Below are positions 1 to 7,652 of a stretch of 23,451 nt of DNA, piece after piece (position 1 is the first letter of the stretch; every line of letters begins with the position of its first letter). Below the pieces are notes generated by a model. That model saw only the letters and a program-made list of their open reading frames with translations, had not been told where the DNA came from and did not search any database. The stretch comes from an uncultured Clostridia bacterium (GTDB lineage Bacteria > Bacillota > Clostridia > Christensenellales > CASEPJ01), in contig CASEPJ010000205.1 in assembly GCA_949289715.1 (NCBI GenBank), positions 1 to 23,451 on the forward strand, written 5' to 3'. A program made the translations under genes and the position numbers.

Positions 1-63
1 GTTTTGCATTACCAAACTCCGCAAGATTTATTTGAACTAAATCTCTCTAACTGTTGCACTTAA
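1..63 (+). CDS. Transposase C-terminus (partial, probably IS30-like)
   Basis: Frame 1 is open from the window edge to a TAA at 61-63 and encodes 20 residues, including LHYQTPQDLFE. A short segment of the form (L/Y)-x-T-P-x-(E/D)-x-F close to the stop is typical of the C-terminal end of IS30-family and related DDE transposases. The stop codon lies inside a sequence that looks like an insertion-sequence end (51-74). Only the last 20 codons are visible, so the family call is inference, and the gene could be intact or a remnant. It could also be the tail of an unrelated protein, but the motif and the end-like sequence together make a transposase the best reading. Confidence 0.55.
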   Translation, partial: VLHYQTPQDLFELNLSNCCT

Positions 64-74
64 CTTGACAATTC
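51..74. mobile_element. Probable right terminal inverted repeat of the edge IS element
   Basis: The stretch around TGTTGCACTTAACTTGACAA overlaps the transposase stop codon and is followed at once by very AT-rich, gene-free DNA. It resembles terminal repeats I associate with IS30-family elements of Gram-positive bacteria, where the transposase gene runs into the terminal repeat. The matching left end and the target duplication lie outside the window, so the boundary near position 74 is an estimate. Confidence 0.4.
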
Positions 75-352
75 ATCATGTTTTATAAAACAAACAAAAT
101 CTTTATAAATAAAATGAATAAATATTTTGTTTTATATAAAAACCAACAAAAACATCGGTTAAAATATTAAATTATATAATTCTGTTTTTTATAACCGTAT
201 TAAGACAATCGGCATAAATAAATTATAAAGATAGGAGAAAGGTTAATTTATTATTTTTTAATAAAATATAATTATTAATAGCTTGTATTTTATATATAAA
301 AAACAAAATGTTAATTTTTTTAATTTTTTTTACCGAAATTTTTTAAAAAGTA

Positions 353-381
353 TTGAAAAATTATTTTAAATAATATATAAT
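353..381 (+). promoter_or_regulatory. Sigma-A promoter of the EF-G2 gene
   Basis: TTGAAA (353-358) and TATAAT (376-381) are separated by 17 bp, a near-consensus housekeeping promoter. An A/T tract (336-350) lies directly upstream and could act as an UP element. Transcription would start near 388, giving a leader of about 174 nt before the ATG at 562. The rest of 75-352 is AT-rich with nothing I recognise. Confidence 0.7.
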
Positions 382-468
382 ACTATTTATGGTGTGAATC
401 AAAGAAAAATGTAAATTATATTAAATTTTATTTTAACTTTTTTTAATTTTTATTTACGTTCAATAATA

Positions 469-530
469 CTCGGGCGGATATAAGGGAAAACCGTTCGAGC
501 AATATGTATGGAAATATCGGCAATGCCGAG
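469..530 (+). promoter_or_regulatory. Structured 5' leader of the EF-G2 mRNA
   Basis: Within a very AT-rich gap, this segment is locally GC-richer and can fold. Hairpin 1 pairs 469-477 with 491-499 (9 bp including two G-U pairs, 13-nt loop). Hairpin 2 pairs TCGGC (517-521) with GCCGA (525-529) around AAT. CTCGG at 469-473 could instead pair with CCGAG at 526-530, so two exclusive folds are possible. The Shine-Dalgarno sequence follows at 549-553. I do not recognise a known riboswitch or leader family here; a regulatory role is inference. Confidence 0.4.
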
Positions 531-561
531 CAAATAAACATAATTTTAAGGGGTAGAACAT

Positions 562-2586
562 ATGAACGATTTTTTTGCCAACAACATAAGGAATATTGCC
601 ATAATAGGGCACAGCGGAGAGGGAAAAACCACTTTGACCGAAGCGATGCTTTATAATATGAAAGCTATTGACAGACAGGGAAAAACTTCCGACGGAAATA
701 CGGTTTCGGATTATGACGCAGAAGAAATAGCCCGCAAAATCTCCATAAGCATGAGTTTATGTTCGGCAGTTTACAAAGATACCAAATTCAATATAATAGA
801 TGTCCCGGGATTTTTCGATTTCGAAGGAGAAATGTTAGCGGCTTTAAGAGTAGTTGCAGGGGCGGTAATAGTTGCCGGAGCGCAAGGCAGTGTTTCGGTA
901 GGCGCAGAAAAAGCTTTGAAATATTGTTTGAGTAATAAAATTCCCACAATTCTTTTTTTAAACGGAATAGACAAAGAAAATTCAAGTTTTATTAAAACTT
1001 TAGAAGCATATAAAGAGATTTATCCTACTAAAATAGCGCCCCTTCAAATGCCTATAATGGAAAATCAGAAGATGAAAGGCTATATCGATATGCTGACGGG
1101 GAAAGCCTTTATGTTTTCCGATGCCGGTCCCAAAGAAGTACCCGTCCCCGATTCTTTAAAATCCGATTACGAAACGGCTAAAGGGGAAATGACCGAGGTC
1201 GCCGCATCAAACGACGATGCGTTAATGGAAAAGTTCTTTAATGAAGAACCGCTAACAAACGACGAGATAATAAAAGGTATAAAAGCCGGTATAAAAGCAG
1301 GTACGGCTATTCCCGTAATTGCGGGCAGTGCCTTGTTTAACAGAGGCGTATTCAATCTTATGGACGATATTTTGGATTTGATTCCAAGTCCTGCAGAGAG
1401 GGGCATTGCAGACGATAAAGCGCCTTTTTCTGCTTATGTTTTCAAAACTCTTGCAGACCCGTTTGTTGGAAGACTGTCCCTTTTTAAAGTTATGTCGGGT
1501 ATTTTAAAAAACGGAATGACGGTTTTGAATTCCAATAAAGACAAAACCGAAAAAATCGGCGGAATATATGCTTTAAGAGGTAAAAAACAAGATCCCGTCA
1601 ACAATCTATATGCGGGAGATATCGGTGCTGTAGCTAAATTGAATTACACCAATACGGGAGATACATTGTGCGACGAAAAAGCTCCGGTAAAATTCGATGC
1701 GGTGGAATTTCCGCAGCCGGTTATAGCAATGGCTGTTTCAGCGGCAAAACAGGGAGACGAGGATAAAGTTTTCGGCGGAATAGCAAAACTTCAGGAAGAG
1801 GATCCGACATTTAAAATTGAAAGAGAACCCGATACCGGAGAAATGCTTTTAAAAGGTATGGGTGAAACTCAGTTGGAAATAATAGTTAAAAAATTAAAAT
1901 CCAAATACGGAGCGGATGCTGTTTTAAAAGCTCCCAAAATACCATATAGGGAAACGATTAAAAAGAAAGTGGAAGCAAGAGGAAAACATAAGAAACAATC
2001 GGGCGGTCACGGACAATACGGAGATGCCGCTATACGTTTCGAACCTTCATACGATGCCGATTTCGAGTTTGTTGACGAAGTAGTCGGAGGTGTTGTTCCT
2101 AAATCGTATATTCCTGCTGTAGAAAAAGGTTTGAGAGAATGTATACTAAAAGGCGTTTTAGCGGGGTATCCCGTCGTCAAACTTAAATGTACGCTTTTCG
2201 ACGGAAGCTATCACGATGTGGACTCTTCCGAAATGGCATTTAAAATTGCCGCATCCATTGCGTTTAAAGAGGGACTTTCCAAAGCCGACCCGGTATTGCT
2301 GGAGCCTATCTATTTATATAATATCAAAATTCCGGAAAATTACCTCGGCGACATTATGGGAGACGTTTCCAGAAGAAGAGGCAGAATTTTAGGTATGGAT
2401 TTGGTTGACGGTGAACAAATTGTTTCCGCTGAAATTCCTTTTTCGGAAATGACCAAATACGCCACCGATTTACGCTCTATGACGCAGGGAAGAGGCTCCT
2501 TTACGATGGAATTTGTACGCTATGAAGAAGTACCTGCCGAACTGACTAAATCAATAGTTGAAGCTGCACAAAAAGAGCAAAACTGA
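562..2586 (+). CDS. Elongation factor G-like GTPase (EF-G2 type)
   Basis: A 674-residue, five-domain translational GTPase with the EF-G layout: G domain, domain II, and domains III-V running to the C-terminal RRRGRILGMD and MTQGRGSFTMEF segments. The G motifs differ from canonical EF-G: the P-loop is GHSGEGKT (16-23) instead of AHxDAGKT, switch I has RKISI (58-62) instead of RGITI, switch II is DVPGFFDF (80-87) with Phe84 at the catalytic His position, and G4 is NGID (134-137) instead of NKxD. Such divergence is typical of the EF-G-like (EF-G2) paralogues found in many Bacillota and Actinobacteria, whose role is poorly defined; this is probably not the main translocase. Start: AAGGGG (549-553) precedes ATG 562. 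Its own promoter and a long leader lie upstream, and the kinase gene follows after 73 bp. Confidence 0.85.
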   Translation: MNDFFANNIRNIAIIGHSGEGKTTLTEAMLYNMKAIDRQGKTSDGNTVSDYDAEEIARKISISMSLCSAVYKDTKFNIIDVPGFFDFEGEMLAALRVVAGAVIVAGAQGSVSVGAEKALKYCLSNKIPTILFLNGIDKENSSFIKTLEAYKEIYPTKIAPLQMPIMENQKMKGYIDMLTGKAFMFSDAGPKEVPVPDSLKSDYETAKGEMTEVAASNDDALMEKFFNEEPLTNDEIIKGIKAGIKAGTAIPVIAGSALFNRGVFNLMDDILDLIPSPAERGIADDKAPFSAYVFKTLADPFVGRLSLFKVMSGILKNGMTVLNSNKDKTEKIGGIYALRGKKQDPVNNLYAGDIGAVAKLNYTNTGDTLCDEKAPVKFDAVEFPQPVIAMAVSAAKQGDEDKVFGGIAKLQEEDPTFKIEREPDTGEMLLKGMGETQLEIIVKKLKSKYGADAVLKAPKIPYRETIKKKVEARGKHKKQSGGHGQYGDAAIRFEPSYDADFEFVDEVVGGVVPKSYIPAVEKGLRECILKGVLAGYPVVKLKCTLFDGSYHDVDSSEMAFKIAASIAFKEGLSKADPVLLEPIYLYNIKIPENYLGDIMGDVSRRRGRILGMDLVDGEQIVSAEIPFSEMTKYATDLRSMTQGRGSFTMEFVRYEEVPAELTKSIVEAAQKEQN

Positions 2587-2626
2587 TAATTGTTTTGCTT
2601 TGTATAAATTTATTTATATATTGCCA

Positions 2627-2645
2627 TATAACAAAATTTGTTATA
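2627..2645. promoter_or_regulatory. Perfect dyad just upstream of the kinase RBS
   Basis: TATAACAAA-A-TTTGTTATA is a perfect 9-bp inverted repeat around one base, so it suits a dimeric repressor better than an RNA hairpin. It lies between the EF-G2 stop and the Shine-Dalgarno (2646-2653) of the kinase gene. A sugar-responsive operator is possible, but no regulator gene is in the window and A/T-only half-sites arise easily by chance here. Confidence 0.3.
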
Positions 2646-2659
2646 AAAAGGAGAAGAAT

Positions 2660-3580
2660 ATGATACTTTGTATTTCACTTAATCCCTCGCTCGACACCTC
2701 CATATATCTTGATAATTTTATGGTGGGGGCCCTTAATAGAATAGGTAACAAAACCGATTCTTTCGCAGGTAAAGGCGTTAACGTTGCGGTTGCTTTAAAA
2801 CGTTTGGGAGAAGACGCACAATTAGCCGGTTTTAACTTTGTGGAAGATGACGGACTTCAGCAAAAAAGATTGACAATGGAGTGCGTACCTTTTAATCTGA
2901 TTCAATGTTCGGGTAAGTTGAGGAACAACATTAAAATCATTACCCCCGAAAGCCTAACGGAATTAAACGATAAAAGCACGCCGGTAAGCGAGCAAAACAG
3001 CAACGAATTTATTGCCTTGTATAAAGAGCTTGTCAAAAAAGCGGACGTAGTGGTTTTTTCCGGTAGTTTGCCTCAAGGGTTAAACGATAATTTTTATATA
3101 GAATTGATTAAACTATTGCCCGCAAAAACAAAATTCGTAATAGATTGCGAAAAAAAACAGCTAATCGATAGTTTACCGCATAATCCTTTATTGATTAAGC
3201 CGAATAAATTTGAGTTGGAAAGCGCTTTAGGAATACATTTAAACACAAAAGAAGATATCATCAGTGCGGCAAAAACCATGTGCGTTAAAGGTGCGGAAAA
3301 CGTTATTGTGTCGCTCGGAGCGGAAGGTGCCGTAATTACCAATTCAGTAGATACATATTATGCCGTATCCCCCGAAGTGGAAGCTGTTTCCACGGTAGGA
3401 GCAGGAGATTCTATGGTTGCTGCGGCTATAAGCGCATTGAAAAAAGGACAGCCGTTGGATGAAGTTATAAAAATTGCGGTTGCCGCCGGTTCCGCCGCCG
3501 TGATGACCGAGGGAACGAATCTCTTTAAAATGAGAGACGTGGATATGCTTTTACCTCTTATAAAAGTAAAGAAAATATAA
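2660..3580 (+). CDS. 1-phosphofructokinase / PfkB-family hexose kinase
   Basis: A 306-residue ribokinase-fold (PfkB) sugar kinase of the 1-phosphofructokinase / tagatose-6-phosphate kinase group. Visible motifs are the N-terminal LNPSLD (7-12), the substrate-loop GKGVNVA (37-43) and the C-terminal signature VGAGDS, with GAGD at 247-250 and Asp250 the expected catalytic base. The family phosphorylates fructose-1-phosphate or tagatose-6-phosphate with ATP in the cytosol. Substrate cannot be fixed because no fruA, fruR or lac genes are adjacent. The start was set at ATG 2660 because AAAAGGAG (2646-2653) sits directly before it; an upstream in-frame ATG at 2558 would overlap EF-G2 and add a non-homologous tail. 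It may be co-transcribed with the EF-G2 gene, but the 73-bp gap contains a dyad, so separate control is possible. Confidence 0.85.
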   Translation: MILCISLNPSLDTSIYLDNFMVGALNRIGNKTDSFAGKGVNVAVALKRLGEDAQLAGFNFVEDDGLQQKRLTMECVPFNLIQCSGKLRNNIKIITPESLTELNDKSTPVSEQNSNEFIALYKELVKKADVVVFSGSLPQGLNDNFYIELIKLLPAKTKFVIDCEKKQLIDSLPHNPLLIKPNKFELESALGIHLNTKEDIISAAKTMCVKGAENVIVSLGAEGAVITNSVDTYYAVSPEVEAVSTVGAGDSMVAAAISALKKGQPLDEVIKIAVAAGSAAVMTEGTNLFKMRDVDMLLPLIKVKKI

Positions 3581-3668
3581 TTCGATTGGTTTAAAAAAAA
3601 TTAATCAAACGATATTTATTAAAATATTACTTTAAAATTATTAATATTAAAAAAAATAAAAAACATAC

Positions 3669-3703
3669 AAACACCCGTGAATAATTGTAATTCACGGGTG
3701 TTT
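3669..3703. terminator. Bidirectional hairpin terminator between convergent genes
   Basis: AAACACCCGTGAA (3669-3681) pairs perfectly with TTCACGGGTGTTT (3691-3703) around a 9-nt loop. It lies between the 3' ends of the kinase (+) and lipoprotein (-) genes. The T-rich tail is better on the minus strand (T-rich over complement 3643-3668) than on the plus strand. Confidence 0.75.
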
Positions 3704-3814
3704 CATTTGGTTTAATTATTATTTTATGCTAAATAGTTTCAAAACATTTAAATATTGACGCAATGCCGCTAATCTATAAATTCAATTAATCAACAGAGAA
3801 ACGTTTATCTGCAA

Positions 3815-5017
3815 TCAATAGCCCCATTGTTCGTTTTTAAAGATTATATATTCGCCCGACATATGACTTTCGCAATTTAAAGAATTGTCCGCTACAGAAT
3901 TGTTTTCTACCGCCGAATTTACCTTTAAGCCGCCTATACCTCCGCAATATACTCTGCCGAAATAGGTTGTAGAAGAAGGATAGTCTATATCAGAAACATC
4001 TACGCTGTCGGTAACTTTAGCAAATATTTCACATTGTGAAACACTGCAATTATTAACTACGGCATATAAATTATAATATAATCTGTCTCCGCTTGCGCCG
4101 GTAATACCTCCGGCATTTGCGGTCCACCCGTTGGAAACGGCGGAAATATCAGATGAAGTTACATTGCATTCGTTGACTATCCCTAAATTTGAACCGCAAA
4201 CTGCGCCTGCGGAACATATCTGCCAGGCGGTAGCGTCAACAGTAGAATTGTTAACGGTAATGTTTGTAACGGTACCGAAATTTGCTCCCGTTAAAACTCC
4301 GGCATAAACATCGCCCCTTCTTGAGTTTTCTGTATCCGTTGCGGTAATTGTGCAGTCGGATAAAATTAAATTTTTTACAGTACCGCTAACAACCCCGAAC
4401 AGACCCGAATAGTTATAGGTGTTTTTATAAGATTCCCATACGGAAACATTTATTTTATTGACGTTTAAATTGTTTATGGTATGATTTTTCCCGTCTAAAC
4501 TGCCTGCAAAAGGCGAGGTTTCGTCGATATTGTTTCCTATAGGCGTCCAGGTTACGCCGCTGCAATCTATATCGTTATTTAAAACAAAATTGTCGCTAAG
4601 AGCAAGGGAAATGTTTTGCAGCTCCGAAGGGGTGGTAATTTGATAGGGATTTTCTTCCGTACCTGAACCGTCATAAAAATACAGCTGTGTTTGAGAAGTA
4701 TAAACCCTGTAATTAAAAGAGGTTTTCAGCCCCTCATAGGAAATTACTGCCGTTTTTCTTCCTTCCGTTGAAGTATCAAAACCGGTTACCATATTCGAAG
4801 TTACAGTAACTGCTTCGCTTTTTTTGCCGTTGGTATAAACTATTTTTACCGTCAAGTCTTCGGGAAAAGAGGAATCTTTCAAAACGTTTGACTCTGTTAC
4901 GATGCTGCCGCTAAGCTCTAATTCTTTTTTTGTCAAGGGTTCGTTTTTGTTAGCGCATGCGGTCAAAAGAACCGTACATATTATGCCTATTATTATAAGC
5001 GATAAAAATTTTTTCAT
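3815..5017 (-). CDS. Surface lipoprotein with Ig-like domain and GLUG-like repeats
   Basis: A 400-residue exported lipoprotein. The N-terminus is a lipoprotein signal peptide: Lys-Lys, a hydrophobic stretch (4-17) and lipobox L18-T19-A20-C21. Residues about 30-110 resemble a bacterial Ig-like (Big) domain, with the V-Y-T-N-G-K and M-V-T-G-F-D-T-S segments. From about 115 a GSGTEENPYQI segment leads into Gly/Asn-rich repeats (GLFGVVSGTVKN, GVLTGANFGTVTN, GAVCGSNLGIVNE, GGITGAS) like the GLUG beta-helix repeats of bacterial surface proteins. No enzyme motif, sortase signal or C-terminal anchor is seen, so adhesion or matrix binding is only inference. Start: AGGAGAA precedes ATG with 3 bp between. 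It stands alone, with convergent terminator 3669-3703 beyond its 3' end. Confidence 0.75.
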   Translation of the reverse strand: MKKFLSLIIIGIICTVLLTACANKNEPLTKKELELSGSIVTESNVLKDSSFPEDLTVKIVYTNGKKSEAVTVTSNMVTGFDTSTEGRKTAVISYEGLKTSFNYRVYTSQTQLYFYDGSGTEENPYQITTPSELQNISLALSDNFVLNNDIDCSGVTWTPIGNNIDETSPFAGSLDGKNHTINNLNVNKINVSVWESYKNTYNYSGLFGVVSGTVKNLILSDCTITATDTENSRRGDVYAGVLTGANFGTVTNITVNNSTVDATAWQICSAGAVCGSNLGIVNECNVTSSDISAVSNGWTANAGGITGASGDRLYYNLYAVVNNCSVSQCEIFAKVTDSVDVSDIDYPSSTTYFGRVYCGGIGGLKVNSAVENNSVADNSLNCESHMSGEYIIFKNEQWGY

Positions 5018-5186
5018 GTTTTCTCCTTTTATATTATTTATTTTATAATGTTTTAAATAAAGTAATTGTTTTCAATTAATTAATACAATATGTGTTTTGC
5101 TATAAAGTATTTAATAAATTCGATAAAAAACAAAACTTTCGCTTAAATTATTTATTTTTTGTTAGTATGTGATTAAATAATTTTTT

Positions 5187-5210
5187 TATAATAATGTTTA
5201 TAATAATGTT
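5187..5210. repeat. Perfect 12-bp tandem duplication
   Basis: TATAATAATGTT occurs twice head to tail (5187-5198 and 5199-5210) in the gap between the divergent lipoprotein and glycosyltransferase genes. It is probably replication slippage in AT-rich DNA, although each unit also contains a TATAAT hexamer. Confidence 0.8.
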
Positions 5211-5325
5211 TAAAAATTTTTTATTTAAGTAATAAAATTTAAAAATACTTGTAAAAAAATAAAAACCGATCTATAAATATAAAATACAATATAATAAAAA
5301 AATAATTTTTAGCTATTAAAAATAC

Positions 5326-5353
5326 ATATGTAAAGGGCAAATATGTAAAGGGC
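5326..5353 (+). repeat. Direct repeat ATATGTAAAGGGC, 15-bp period
   Basis: Two identical 13-mers, 5326-5338 and 5341-5353, are separated by AA and end 14 bp before the -35 of the glycosyltransferase promoter. Each carries an ATG-TAA start-stop pair and a purine-rich AAAGGG. The position suits an activator site, but simple duplication explains it equally well. Confidence 0.75.
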
Positions 5354-5367
5354 GGTTTAAAAAAATT

Positions 5368-5396
5368 TTGACTTTACAAGTTATATATGCTATTAT
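5368..5396 (+). promoter_or_regulatory. Promoter of the GT2 glycosyltransferase gene
   Basis: TTGACT (5368-5373) and TATTAT (5391-5396) are spaced by 17 bp. Transcription would start near 5403, leaving a leader of about 25 nt that holds the Shine-Dalgarno at 5418-5423. A TTG in frame with the gene at 5368 is therefore part of the -35 box, not a start codon. The rest of the gap 5018-5325 shows only the 12-bp tandem repeat. Confidence 0.6.
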
Positions 5397-5427
5397 AAAC
5401 AATAATATAAATTTTTCGGGAGACAGA

Positions 5428-6396
5428 ATGGGAGATAAAAAAATCAGTTTGATAATACCCGTTTACAAAGTAGAAAAATATTTAAATAAATGCGTTGAAA
5501 GTGTGGTAAACCAAACATATAAAAATTTAGAAATAATTTTGGTTGACGACGGTTCTTTGGATTCTTGTCCATCGATTTGTGACGAGTGGGCAAAAAAGGA
5601 TGAGCGAATAATAGTTATTCACCAGCAAAACAAAGGTTTATCGGGCGCAAGAAATACCGGCATTAAGAGCGCATCGGGTCAATATATAGGTTTTATAGAT
5701 TCCGACGATTATATAAAATACGATATGATCGAATTGCTTTATAAAGCAATGGAAAAGTACGACGCAAAAATAGGTATGTGTTCCTATAATATAGAATATG
5801 AGGATTCTTCATATATAGAAAAAGCGGCAATGCCTAAAGAAGGAGTATATTCTTCAACGCAGGCATTAAATTTACTTTTGGAAAATAAGGTCATTAAAAA
5901 TTTTGTATGGAATAAACTCTACAACATACGCTTGTTTGACGATATTTCCTTTCCGCAAGGAAAAAATTTCGAAGATATTTATGTAACATATAAACTCTTT
6001 TTGAAAGCCGAAAAAATCGCCGTAATTAACGACGGGTTATATAATTATATTCAAAGAAAAGGCTCGATCAGCAAAGATATTTCCATTAAAAACGTAAACG
6101 ATTTTTTCGAAGGATATATTAAAAGATATAACGATTTGTTTATGATTGTCGATAAAACCTCAAAAATAAATCAGCTTTGCCAAATTGCGGAAGCATACGC
6201 CTATTATTGCGGTTTTAAAGGTATAAAAAAACAATTAAAATATGTAAAAAAATTTTTAAATAAAGAAAAAAAGGAACTGCCTTATTTTGGTAAACTTAGC
6301 AAGTCAAAAAAAATTCAGTTTTTGTTAAACGCTGTAGGTATATCTTTTTATAGCCAATATAAAATAAAAAAATTATTTAAAGGCATGCATAAATAA
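5428..6396 (+). CDS. GT2-family glycosyltransferase
   Basis: A 322-residue GT-A-fold enzyme. The N-terminus has the family signature SLIIPVYKVEKYL (7-19), then VDDGS (39-43) for nucleotide-sugar binding, N-K-G-L-S-G-A-R-N (68-76) and the metal-binding DSDD (91-94). GT2 enzymes of this type move a sugar from a nucleotide-sugar donor to a lipid-linked or surface glycan on the cytoplasmic face of the membrane; donor and acceptor cannot be read from the sequence. The C-terminal 200 residues are less typical and Lys-rich near the end, with no clear transmembrane helix. The start is ATG 5428, preceded by GGGAGA (5418-5423) and by a promoter at 5368-5396. No polysaccharide cluster surrounds it; the nearest envelope gene is the PAP2 phosphatase 320 bp downstream. 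Confidence 0.85.
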   Translation: MGDKKISLIIPVYKVEKYLNKCVESVVNQTYKNLEIILVDDGSLDSCPSICDEWAKKDERIIVIHQQNKGLSGARNTGIKSASGQYIGFIDSDDYIKYDMIELLYKAMEKYDAKIGMCSYNIEYEDSSYIEKAAMPKEGVYSSTQALNLLLENKVIKNFVWNKLYNIRLFDDISFPQGKNFEDIYVTYKLFLKAEKIAVINDGLYNYIQRKGSISKDISIKNVNDFFEGYIKRYNDLFMIVDKTSKINQLCQIAEAYAYYCGFKGIKKQLKYVKKFLNKEKKELPYFGKLSKSKKIQFLLNAVGISFYSQYKIKKLFKGMHK

Positions 6397-6716
6397 TTAT
6401 ATAATAATATGTTTTAAAAATGTATAAATTTACTTAATTTTAACAATATATACTTTATTTAAAGAAGGAATTATTTTGTAATTTTACAAAATCAATCGGG
6501 TAAAAAATTAAAGTAATATTAGCGAATAAAAAATTATAAATTATAAATAATTAATATAAAATTAGAAATAATCGATATAAATAAAAGTTTAAAATTAAAC
6601 CTATTAATTTATTTAATCGTTTGTTAAATTGAAGATTTTTAATATTTTTTATTATTAATACTAATAAATCATATCAACGGTTAAAGGAATGTTTTGGTAG
6701 AATAGGGAGAACAAAA
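6397..6716. other. AT-rich gap between GT2 and PAP2 genes
   Basis: No gene is visible. ATTTTGTA (6473-6480) and TACAAAAT (6485-6492) form a perfect 8-bp hairpin with a 4-nt loop but no T-run, so it is a doubtful terminator. A weak promoter candidate for the downstream gene is TTGAAG (6629-6634) with TATTAA (6653-6658), spacer 18. Confidence 0.4.
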
Positions 6717-7337
6717 TTGACTAAAACGGCGCAATGGTTAAACGAAACATTTTTTAATTTGGATTATTTTTTCGCCGAAGTTTTACACAAATTGGCCGAA
6801 AGAAGCAACGGGGCATTAACGCCTTTTATGAATTTTATCAGTTTTTTCGGAAAGGGCGGAATAATGCTTATTATAGGAGGGGGAATTCTTATTTTTTTTA
6901 AAAAAACAAGAAAAGCAGGTATATGCGTGCTTTTAGCTTTGTTGATAGGTTCGCTTATAACAAACGTTTGTTTGAAAAGTCTTATTGCAAGACCTCGTCC
7001 TTATACTAATTCACAAAGCGATTTTTATATTTGGTGGCAATATGTGGGTGCTGTTACGGAAAGTGAATTTTCGTTTCCCTCCGGCCATACCACCGCTGCT
7101 ACGGCGGCGATGACCGCATTATTTTTTAATTTTCCTAAAAAATATAGTTGGACTGCTTTTTTATTTGCTGTTTTAATGGGAATTTCCAGAATTTATTTAA
7201 TGGTGCATTACGCATCCGACGTTATAGGAGGATTTATTGCGGGTTTTATAGCGGGGGTTGCATCGTATATAATAGCAGAGAAAATTTTTAAAATAATTAC
7301 CGATAGCAAAAGAAAAACACAAAGTTTTGAATTTTAA
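6717..7337 (+). CDS. PAP2-family membrane phosphatase
   Basis: A 206-residue integral membrane phosphatase with all three PAP2 motifs: K-x6-RP (Lys87 to Arg94-Pro95), PSGH (121-124) and SR-x5-H-x3-D (Ser157-Arg158, His164, Asp168). His124 would be the proton donor, His164 the nucleophile that becomes phosphorylated, and Asp168 its partner. Several hydrophobic segments (about 47-61, 68-84, 147-163, 168-190) fit a multi-span membrane protein with the active site at the outer face. Family members dephosphorylate undecaprenyl diphosphate, phosphatidate or phosphatidylglycerophosphate; which one applies here cannot be told. Start is TTG 6717, supported by AGGGAG at about 6703-6709 and by the lack of another start before the conserved region. 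It appears to be a single-gene unit. Confidence 0.85.
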   Translation: MTKTAQWLNETFFNLDYFFAEVLHKLAERSNGALTPFMNFISFFGKGGIMLIIGGGILIFFKKTRKAGICVLLALLIGSLITNVCLKSLIARPRPYTNSQSDFYIWWQYVGAVTESEFSFPSGHTTAATAAMTALFFNFPKKYSWTAFLFAVLMGISRIYLMVHYASDVIGGFIAGFIAGVASYIIAEKIFKIITDSKRKTQSFEF

Positions 7338-7652
7338 GATTTATTTGCGTTACAAAATTAAATTTATAAATATTGTAGGTAAACTTGTAAAATTTAATTA
7401 ATTTTATGCGGTTGCAATTTTTTGTTGTTAAATTTAAATTTTTTTATTTTTGATGTGTAATTTTTAAATCTAATTAAGATGTATATTTTATTGCAACTAT
7501 ATTTTTCAAAAATTATTAAATTATGTTTGACTTTAAAATTCATTTATGTTTCAATTAATAAGGACAAAAATTTTATTGTAATAAAAAATTTTTAACAAAT
7601 TGTATTAAAAATAACTTTATAAAAAAGGGCACAATATAAATTGAGGTGGAAT
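7338..7652. other. AT-rich gap between PAP2 and LRR genes
   Basis: No gene or good promoter is visible. AATTAAATTT (7356-7365) can pair with AAATTTAATT (7390-7399), but the stem is A/T only with a 24-nt loop, so it is at best a weak terminator. A TTGACT at 7527-7532 lacks a -10 box at suitable spacing. Confidence 0.35.

Noticed and set aside
2558..2659. ATG at 2558 as start of the sugar kinase
   Set aside because: It overlaps the EF-G2 gene, has no ribosome binding site, and the extra residues are unlike PfkB proteins; AAAAGGAG precedes ATG 2660.
5187..5210. Tandem TATAATAATGTT as a double promoter
   Set aside because: The TATAAT copies lack -35 boxes at suitable spacing; slippage in AT-rich DNA explains them better.
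5368..5427. TTG at 5368 as start of the glycosyltransferase, adding 20 residues
   Set aside because: That TTG is the -35 box of a TTGACT-17-TATTAT promoter; ATG 5428 has a Shine-Dalgarno and begins right at the conserved GT2 N-terminus.
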